A DNA stretch of 64,000 bases, taken from Bacteroidota bacterium. GTDB lineage: Bacteria > Bacteroidota > Bacteroidia > Bacteroidales > FEN-979. Shown piece after piece: positions 1 through 7,200 of the stretch (its first letter is position 1; each line of letters begins with the position of its first letter). The notes below the pieces were generated by a model. The model was not told the DNA's origin and did not search any database. It was given only the letters and a program-made list of their open reading frames with translations. A program made the translations under genes and the position numbers. The stretch is taken from positions 24,777-88,776 of the forward strand of contig JAPLDH010000051.1 in NCBI GenBank assembly GCA_026391355.1, in the 5' to 3' direction.

Positions 1-444
1 GTTCAAACCATTGTCCCAATGGTTGATGATATATATTGTGGCGGAACTTTCGAGGTAGCAGGCGGAAAGCCATCTTCCTTTATTGCAAAATGGCTCAGGT
101 GGCCGGTTGGAATGGAAGATCCGGGAAATGAACACAAATCTATCTTTGATTTACAGAACCAACCGAATCCATTCAACCAGACGACAGTTATCAGTTGGCA
201 GTTTCCAGCCTGCTTGCCGGACAGGCAGGTTTCCAGTTCCCAGTTGGCAGTTTCCAGTCAAGTTGTTTTGAAGGTCTATGATTTTATGGGAAAGGAAGTC
301 AGAACCTTGACAGATGGTGAGATGGAACCAGGTGAACACCAGGTAACTTTTGATGGTTACGGGTTGCCGGCAGGAGTATATTTTTATCAGCTTCAGGTAA
401 ATGGAATCGTAGAAACAAAGAAAATGATAATTTCACCACAATAG
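1..444 (+). CDS. Secreted protein with T9SS type A sorting domain (5' partial)
   Basis: The frame is open from base 1, so the start lies outside the window; an ATG at 19 is probably internal. The C-terminal part is a type A T9SS sorting domain: PNPFNQTT, then VVLKVYDFMGKEV, then PGEHQVTFDG and LPAGVYFYQL, ending in ETKKMIISPQ. Such domains send cargo through the type IX system and are usually cleaved at the surface. About 15 extra residues sit between the first two strands, encoded by repeat DNA (192-257). The stop codon TAG is made by the CACAATAG repeat that follows. The N-terminal function cannot be seen. Confidence 0.85.
   Translation, partial: VQTIVPMVDDIYCGGTFEVAGGKPSSFIAKWLRWPVGMEDPGNEHKSIFDLQNQPNPFNQTTVISWQFPACLPDRQVSSSQLAVSSQVVLKVYDFMGKEVRTLTDGEMEPGEHQVTFDGYGLPAGVYFYQLQVNGIVETKKMIISPQ
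192..257. repeat. Direct repeats around a near-palindrome, inside the sorting-domain gene
   Basis: The 17-base sequence CAGTTGGCAGTTTCCAG occurs at 192-208 and again at 241-257. Between them lies the imperfect palindrome CCTGC..GCAGG (209-229). The two copies are 49 bases apart and are therefore read in different frames (SWQFPA, then QLAVSS). This looks like a REP-like element tolerated inside a flexible loop of the sorting domain. Confidence 0.7.
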
Positions 445-517
445 ACACATCAGAACACAATAGAAAAGCACAATAGAATCTATGTGAACCCTATGTGCCC
501 TATTGTGCCTAATGTGG
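436..517. repeat. 82-bp dyad repeat, copy A
   Basis: It starts CCACAATAGACAC and ends GTGCCTAATGTGG, which are near-complementary arms (11 of 13). CACAATAG recurs internally and CTATTGTG occurs on the right side. A second copy lies at 1797-1877. The stop codon of the preceding gene (442-444) is inside the left arm. It could fold as a long hairpin in either strand's transcript. Confidence 0.8.
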
Positions 518-532
518 TATAAAGCATCAGTT

Positions 533-1789
533 GTGAAAAAACTAATTCTCATTTTGCATTTTGCATTTTGCATTTTGCCATTTGCATTTGCGCAGCAGTA
601 CGGCTGGATCGACCTGAGCCCCAATATCCCCGACAGCAATAATATTTATAAAAGCCTTCGTGATGTGTACTTCATCGGGCAAGAGGGATGGATATCCGGA
701 GGATATTATACTGATGCAAAGATCTATCACACTTCGGATGGGGGGCTGACTTTTACCAGCCAGCCTTTGCCGGCAAACACACTTGGGAACGGGATGAGTA
801 TCGCTATGCGTAGCCTTCAGGAAGGGTATTTTGTGACAAATAACGGGCATGTCCTTCGAACCCTGGATGGAGGGAATAGCTGGATGACCATAGGTACAGG
901 ATTAGGATTGCTTTACTCAATATCCTTTCCTCCATTACCGGATACCTCAGGATATATTTGTGCAGGATCAGGCGGAAAGGTTTGCAGGGTGACCGGTAAT
1001 ACTGTTACCATAGAATTTACAACTCCGGCAACCTTAACTTCCATTGTTTTTCCTGTAAATTCAACGGATGGATGGGTCTGCGGGGGAACAGTGATACGTC
1101 ATCGAACTTCTGCCGGATGGCACCCCGATCAGAATTATAGTACAGGAGAATGGTACAACGGAATTCATTTTGTCGATAACCTGAACGGGTGGTCAGTTGG
1201 TGTCCCAAACTGGAAAGGCAAACATGGAACAATCATTCATACATCGAATGGAACAGACTGGATTTTTCAGACTGATCCGGATACAAACAATCTTAATGAT
1301 GTATTTTTTCTGAACACCCAGGAAGGCTGGGCGGTAGGTAATGAAGTTATTTTGCATACGACCGATGGCAGTGTAACATGGACAAAAGAACCCACTTCAG
1401 TTACAGATAGTACCCTCCTTTTATCTGTATTTGCAGTCAACAACCACGAGGTATATATAACCGGCCGGAAATATGGAGCAAACTTCAATAGGGCATTGCT
1501 TCTGAAGTACACACAGGTAAGCGGCATCGAAGACAAGTCGGTGGTGGATTTTACGGTGTATCCGAATCCAGTACAAGATAACTTCAGAATGCAAGATACA
1601 AAATGTAAAATGGTGGATTGTGATATTGAACTTTTGGATCTATCCGGCAGGAAAGTGATGAAGGTTTTTAAAGGAAGGATTCCCTCTGATGGGAAGGAGT
1701 TTGACATGAGCCACCTTCCGCCGGGGATCTATTTCTGCAGGATTTCAACATCGAATTCGATCGTTACGAAGAAAATTGTAAAACTATAA
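533..1789 (+). CDS. T9SS cargo: BNR/YCF48-type beta-propeller with type A sorting domain
   Basis: An ATG at 503 is in frame, but GTG at 533 gives a proper signal peptide (VKK, hydrophobic stretch, then AFAQ), so 533 is preferred (418 residues). The body holds repeated blades of the HTSDGG / LRTLDGGNSW / IHTSNGTDW / LHTTDGSVTW kind, typical of YCF48/BNR propellers in secreted Bacteroidota proteins. The end has VYPNPV, IELLDLSGRKV, LPPGIYFCRI and TKKIVKL, a type A sorting domain. The signal-peptide core is encoded by tandem ATTTTGC heptamers. A short AAAATGT-like insertion in the sorting domain gives MQDTKCKMVDC. Ligand unknown. Confidence 0.85.
   Translation: MKKLILILHFAFCILPFAFAQQYGWIDLSPNIPDSNNIYKSLRDVYFIGQEGWISGGYYTDAKIYHTSDGGLTFTSQPLPANTLGNGMSIAMRSLQEGYFVTNNGHVLRTLDGGNSWMTIGTGLGLLYSISFPPLPDTSGYICAGSGGKVCRVTGNTVTIEFTTPATLTSIVFPVNSTDGWVCGGTVIRHRTSAGWHPDQNYSTGEWYNGIHFVDNLNGWSVGVPNWKGKHGTIIHTSNGTDWIFQTDPDTNNLNDVFFLNTQEGWAVGNEVILHTTDGSVTWTKEPTSVTDSTLLLSVFAVNNHEVYITGRKYGANFNRALLLKYTQVSGIEDKSVVDFTVYPNPVQDNFRMQDTKCKMVDCDIELLDLSGRKVMKVFKGRIPSDGKEFDMSHLPPGIYFCRISTSNSIVTKKIVKL
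551..591 (+). repeat. ATTTTGC heptamer array encoding a signal-peptide core
   Basis: Four perfect ATTTTGC units (551-578) are followed by CATTTGC and ATTTGC. Three 7-base units encode seven residues, so the peptide shows a 7-residue period (ILHFAFC then ILPFAFA). Gain or loss of one unit would shift the frame. The reverse complement GCAAAAT is the unit of intergenic arrays at 11.8, 20.9 and 60.4 kb. Confidence 0.95.
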
Positions 1790-1796
1790 AAGCGAA

Positions 1797-1877
1797 CCAC
1801 AATAGACACTTAGAACACAATAGAAAAGCACAATAGTAACTATGTGAAACCAATATGCCCTATTGTGTCTAATGTGG
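1797..1877. repeat. 81-bp dyad repeat, copy B
   Basis: This is a close copy of 436-517, with arms CCACAATAGACAC and GTGTCTAATGTGG (12 of 13 complementary). Like copy A it lies just 3' of a T9SS cargo gene (8 bases after the stop). Confidence 0.8.
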
Positions 1878-1880
1878 TAA

Positions 1881-2069
1881 AATGTCTTCAGCCATGAAGT
1901 TTATGAGACTGGAAAAAAATCGTATGGTACCGGTAATCAGAAAAAAGAGTTGAAGCCGGGGGAACACCGCGTAACCTTTGATGCATCGGGGCTGTCGGCA
2001 GGGGTTTATTTTTATCAGCTTCAGACGAACGGAAGTGTTGAAATTCGGAAAAGGGTGATATGTAATTGA
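1881..2069 (+). pseudogene. Orphan T9SS type A sorting-domain remnant
   Basis: The stretch reads on as LKPGEHRVTFDASGLSAGVY, then FYQLQTNGSVEIRKRVICN and a stop. This is the second half of a type A sorting domain, very close to the ending of the gene at 1-444. It has no start codon; an in-frame stop lies at 1878-1880 and no upstream domain is left. It is interpreted as the tail of a deleted paralogue cut off at repeat copy B. Confidence 0.75.
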
Positions 2070-2107
2070 TTTTTTTTAGTAAAATTTTTCTTTTTTAATA
2101 AAGTTCA

Positions 2108-2115
2108 TATCTTTA
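2108..2115 (+). promoter_or_regulatory. Bacteroidota -7 box (TATCTTTA)
   Basis: TATCTTTA resembles TAnnTTTG and lies about 45 bases upstream of the lipoprotein start at 2161. No clear -33 TTTG was found, because the upstream stretch is T-rich. Confidence 0.4.
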
Positions 2116-2160
2116 CCATAGTTAATCGATCAAGGATTATCCAACAAAAAAACAAAAACC

Positions 2161-3294
2161 ATGAAAACGTTCCTTCCTTCATTCAGGACCATTTTGTATA
2201 TGGTCGCTTCTTTCCTGATCGTCTTTACAATCGGTTGTAAAAAAAAGAAGGATGATCAGGTTAGTAATACAAAAACACCCCTATGGGTATATAACACTCA
2301 AGGTGATCCATATAACTCAAAACCTTGTGTGTCAGGAGATAAAGTAATTTTCTGCGTGTCGAATGATTCCGGCTCTATTGGAAACAATGTTCATTGTATC
2401 AATCGTAACAACGGGGAATCCATCTGGAAATGTTCGGATTCCCTGTCTCAAGGGATTATCAGCAATCCGATGGTGTATAGTGATCTGGTCATATTAGGCG
2501 GCATAAACCCCCATTCGCTTTATTTGAGTGATGGAACGCACGCCTGGAAATACAGGGATGATCTGATGGAGCATTCACTTTACGGCAATCCCCTGGTGGT
2601 TGGTGATGCCGTGTACTTTACAAGCTATATATCTGTTACAAAGCATGCTGCATCCAGCGGAGCTTTAGTATGGGAGACAGAAGGAGACAGCGTAATTTAC
2701 TATAATCTGCGTAATTCAAGGATGGTATTTAATAACGGGAAGCTCTACTTTGGTGACGCTTCCTATAACAGAATGACTTCGTTTATTGAAAGTACGGGGC
2801 ATGTTGAATGGTTCCTGACATTTGAAGGTGCATTTTCCAATATACCTGCCGTAACCGACAATGAGATTTTTATTGGCGTTCAGACTTCAGATATCAATAC
2901 CAAAACGTTGCGCTGTATTAACTTAACGGACCAAACAGAAAAATGGGGCGTGAAATTAGGTATAATCTTCTCCGATGTCGTTGTTGCAGGAGATAAAGTT
3001 TATGCTATCGGGATGACAACCTTATGCTGCCGCTCGGTTGCCGATGGATCATCTGTCTGGTCACACCTTATGTCGGCCGGGGCAAACAGTGAACCATTGG
3101 TTACCGGGAATAAGATATTTGTCGGATACGGCAACGGACTACTCTGCCTTAATGCTACAACAGGTGAACTTCTTTGGGAATACAAAACAGCGGCGGGCCA
3201 GGATGGAAAAGGATTCAGCAGCCCCACCCTTGATGGTGACAGGATTTACGTTTCCTGTGCTGATGGCAATGTTTACTGCTTCAGTGTCGATTGA
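2161..3294 (+). CDS. Lipoprotein with PQQ-like beta-propeller repeats
   Basis: The N-terminus is a lipoprotein signal with the lipobox ending at Cys26 (FTIGCKKKK). The rest (about residues 40-377) is a run of PQQ/BamB-like blades: PLWVYNTQGDPY, GESIWKCSDSL, GALVWETEGDS, DQTEKWGVKLG, GSSVWSHLMSA, GELLWEYKTAAG, each followed by a GxxVYxxxxDG-type strand. Such proteins sit in the outer membrane or at the surface and usually serve as scaffolds rather than enzymes. No quinone-dehydrogenase residues are apparent. The next gene is another CKKK lipoprotein, possibly co-transcribed. Substrate or partner unknown. Confidence 0.8.
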   Translation: MKTFLPSFRTILYMVASFLIVFTIGCKKKKDDQVSNTKTPLWVYNTQGDPYNSKPCVSGDKVIFCVSNDSGSIGNNVHCINRNNGESIWKCSDSLSQGIISNPMVYSDLVILGGINPHSLYLSDGTHAWKYRDDLMEHSLYGNPLVVGDAVYFTSYISVTKHAASSGALVWETEGDSVIYYNLRNSRMVFNNGKLYFGDASYNRMTSFIESTGHVEWFLTFEGAFSNIPAVTDNEIFIGVQTSDINTKTLRCINLTDQTEKWGVKLGIIFSDVVVAGDKVYAIGMTTLCCRSVADGSSVWSHLMSAGANSEPLVTGNKIFVGYGNGLLCLNATTGELLWEYKTAAGQDGKGFSSPTLDGDRIYVSCADGNVYCFSVD

Positions 3295-3397
3295 CCGGCG
3301 TTCTGTATTTATTATTCATCCTCAATTGAATACAATTATTCCTGGCGTTGAAATAATCTATTATATAAAAATTAAAAAAATCCAAAGACCAAAAAGT

Positions 3398-4012
3398 ATG
3401 AAAACATTTTTTCGATTGTCCGGTGCTGTCTTAATGATAGCTGTATGCATCTCCTTCATTGTTTCATCAGGTTGTAAAAAAAAGACCGACAACAATTCCA
3501 ACGACAAGTGCCAGTGCTGGAATGAAAACTGGCTTATTGGTACCTGGGAAGGTACAACCCCTTCAACCATTCAGCCATTTGCCAATAAAAAAATCAGGAT
3601 TGTATTCAATGAGGTTAATCTTGAAAACAATGACACTGTTCAGGGGAGTACCAGTAAAACATGGGCTTATAGCGGTACATTTACATGGGATGTCGACAGT
3701 GCCGCCTGGAGCATGAATTTCGTCCATACCCTTTATCCGCAGCCCGGTTATGACATCATTATCTGGGGTTGTATCAATTATGTTCAAGCAAATATAACGG
3801 TGAATAATGTTTCAATAAGGATTGGCGACACAATACAGGTAGATCCATACCATACCATTGACCTGGACTGGGGGCCGTTCAATGGTGGAACCGGTGCAGC
3901 ACCAACTTATATAGACCTTTATGGCGATATAGAACTCGATATTAATGGCGTGGTTCACAGAGCTGAATATCCTCCTAATGAAGGTTCTATGATCAGGTTG
4001 ACAAAGAAATAG
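3398..4012 (+). CDS. Lipoprotein, unknown function
   Basis: The reading frame is open further upstream, but the ATG at 3398 starts a clear lipoprotein signal (MKTFFRLSG... SSGCKKKTDNN; Cys26), giving 204 residues. The mature part begins with CQCWNENWLIGTWEG, like lipocalin-type hypothetical domains (often described by LIGTWxxT), and continues as an all-beta sequence. The signal closely resembles that of the preceding PQQ lipoprotein (MKTF...GCKKK). It is probably an outer-membrane lipoprotein. No catalytic motif is recognised. Confidence 0.75.
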   Translation: MKTFFRLSGAVLMIAVCISFIVSSGCKKKTDNNSNDKCQCWNENWLIGTWEGTTPSTIQPFANKKIRIVFNEVNLENNDTVQGSTSKTWAYSGTFTWDVDSAAWSMNFVHTLYPQPGYDIIIWGCINYVQANITVNNVSIRIGDTIQVDPYHTIDLDWGPFNGGTGAAPTYIDLYGDIELDINGVVHRAEYPPNEGSMIRLTKK

Positions 4013-4065
4013 TTTTTTCGAACAAGTTCAACCGAATCTGTTAAGTTATACAGCAGTTGGTAATT

Positions 4066-4152
4066 ATTATTGCCTATTGCCTGGTGCCTATTGCCTGGTG
4101 CTTATTGTCTGGTGCCTTCTTCTTCCAATGACTAATCCCAAATGGCTAATTG
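4066..4152. repeat. Degenerate GCCTATT / GCCTGGT heptamer array
   Basis: TTGCCTATTGCCTGGTGCC-like units with a 7-base period run through the gap between the lipoprotein and the adhesin, then decay into AATGACTAATCCC-type sequence. The same GCCTATT family recurs at 11.9, 13.1 and 58.1 kb. Confidence 0.75.
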
Positions 4153-4221
4153 CATAATTTTCTTGCTTTGATTGACATTTGTCCGTATTTTTGGAAAAAG
4201 ATTGAACATCAGCCTGTCTCA

Positions 4222-7200
4222 ATGAAGCAACATCTTAACAGATATTTTCGCAACATTGCTCTGTTTTTTTTATTACTTGCCTTCAAACCATTTCCGGGAT
4301 TTACAGAAGGTATCAAACAATTAATGCCTGACTCGACAGTTTCCTCCGCTGGACTTTTTTTCGATAATAGTTATGGTGTCTGGTATACCAATTTCGGACT
4401 GATCAATTGTCCGGCAAATTACAGGTTAAATATTCATGTCAGTAATGTAGGGGAATATATTCTGTTTGGTCTTAAATCACCTGTAGGCGGTTTGACATAT
4501 AATCTGAGAAAGCCCAACGGAACCATTGTACTCACCGGGTTGTGTCCCTATGCCCCATATGCTAATGGGTTTATCCATTATTTTCAACAGGCCATCATTG
4601 GCCCCTTTCCTTCAAACGGGGGTTACACCCCTCTCAGTTACCATGTAACAAGTATCAGTGATACAGGAGATTACTACTTTGAAATTACCAACCTCCTGTC
4701 TTATGAACAGGAAATTTTTGATTTGTGGGATTTTCAGATAGTTTCCGGGGCACATTATCCTCCTCTTACCAGCGATACCATAAATGGGCGGGTATGGTCC
4801 AAATCATGGCAGATGTATGCCGATCTTGCCGAATACAGGACTTTCAATGCGAAAGTCTTTGTTTATTCTGATGATAGTATCGTTACCAAACTTCGTTTTA
4901 ACAATGGACGTGTCGGCGCAGTTACTATTTTCTGTAACCAATATGGTTGTTTGAATACCGGTGTTTTTACTACCGACAGGATGTCGATGGTTACAAACAC
5001 ATACAATGCTTTTCCCGGTATCGCACAATACAAAGTCTTTCTGAATAATCCGGATCCATTGGTTTATCCTAATGGAGTATATGGGCAGGTCATTGGAACT
5101 CCCTCCATGATACCCGACCCGAATTATGCGATTTGCAGCGGAAGAAAAGTCATCGTACTGAATGTTAATAAAACCGGGAAACTGGAAATTGGTATTTCAT
5201 TTCCTTATGGGGGATCTTCAACGAATGTCACCCTTTATTCCAATGTTGTACCCGGTATCAATAATATTCCCTGGGACGGGAAGGATGGCACCGGAACTTT
5301 AGTTCCCGACGGGACCCTTATCACAATTACCATCAAATACATGAATGGCCTCACAAACCTCCCTATATGGGACCAGGAACAAAACCCCAACGGATATTTT
5401 ATCTCCCTGATCCGGCCGGTTAATACTTCCGGCCAGGTACCTTCAGTATATTGGGATGATACAAATCTTACCGGTTATAATGTCTGTCCTTCTTCTTCCG
5501 ACCTTGCAGGTTGTGTGTCCGGTACCAGTGGTTGTCATAGCTGGTGGGGAAATGATTGTCATGATAAAATGATCAATACATGGTGGTTTGGAAGTTCGAG
5601 TACAATCACTTTCACTTCTATTTTTAAAAGCACACCTCCTCTTGCTACCGGGCATGACGGTTCCCGATGCGGACCCGGAACAGTTACCCTTCATGTGACG
5701 GTATTACCACATGAAACAGCCGACTGGTATTCATCCCCGGTCGGAGGAACGCCTTTACTGACAGGCGATACCACGTTTATCACACCATCCATCAGTACCA
5801 CCACCACTTACTATGCAGTAGCAAGGAGCGATTCCTCGATCTGTGTAAGCGCTTCAAGAACGGCGGTGGTAGCAACGATCAAGCCGGTACCGGTGCCCAC
5901 TATTACAGGACCTGCGGGTATTTGTGCAGGGGCTTCAGGTGTGAACTACACTACCGAAACAGGAATGTCAGGCTACTCATGGAGTATCTCCTCCGGTGGA
6001 ATCATCACAGGCGGCACGACTACGAATACTGTTACAGTCACCTGGAACACAGCAGGCGCCCAAACAATCAGTGTTACATATACGAATAGTTCAGGGTGTG
6101 TTTCTGTTCCTGCCATTAAAACTGTTACAGTTAATCCTTTGCCTGTTCCAACCTTATCAGGTCCTCTGGCAGTATGTGCCGGTGCAACAGGGAATATTTA
6201 TTTTACTGAACCAGGGATGTCTGGGTATAACTGGACCATTTCCGGAGGAGGCATAATAACCTCGGGGAACGGAACCAATTCTGTTATTGTTACATGGAAT
6301 ACTGTTGGAACACAGACCATCAGCGTAAGTTATACCAACGGGAATGGTTGTACTTCAGTTCCGATTGTAAAGAATGTTATTGTCAGTCCTCTGCCTGCAC
6401 CGGCCATTTCAGGTCCGGTATCTGTTTGTATCGGCTCTTCCGGAATAACCTATTCATCCCAGGCAGGAATGTCGGCTTATATCTGGTCAATCTCAGCAGG
6501 AGGTATGATAACAGGGGGCAACGGGACAAATACAATCACGGTTACATGGATTTCTGCAGGTTCTCAAACTGTCACCCTCATCTGTACCAATGGAAGTGGT
6601 TGTACATCTCCGCCGGCGGTGATCAATGTTCTGGTATATCCTTTACCGGTTCCCACGATCAGTGGACCATTAAACACATGCGTGGGAAATACAGGAGTAA
6701 TTTATACAACTGAAGCTGGAATGTCAGGGTACTCATGGACGATCTCCTCCGGGGGAATCATTACCGGGGGGTCAGGAACCAACTCCATCACAGTTACATG
6801 GAACAATACAGGGTTACAGACGATCAGCGTAAGCTATACAAATGGAAATGGATGTACCTCTGTTCCCACTGTAAAAAATATCACGGTCAATCCCCTGCCG
6901 GTTCCGACAATTTCGGGGCCCATCCAGGTTTGTGCCGGAACTGCCGGAGTTCTGTACGTTACAGAGGCCGGAATGTCCGGTTACCTCTGGATCATTTCTT
7001 CAGGAGGTATGATCACAAACGGTACCGGGACAAATACAATTACTGTTACCTGGAACAATAGCGGACCTCAGAATATTACCGTAGTTTATACAAACAGTTC
7101 AGGATGCACTGCATTACCGGTGACAAAGTCTATCACTGTAATTCCATTACCTGTTCCCACCATTACCGGTTCACCGGGAGTTTGTGCAGGTACGATCGGA

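Noticed and set aside
3038..3397. Long upstream extension of the lipoprotein gene
   Set aside because: The extension overlaps the PQQ lipoprotein gene in another frame; the ATG at 3398 starts a complete lipoprotein signal.
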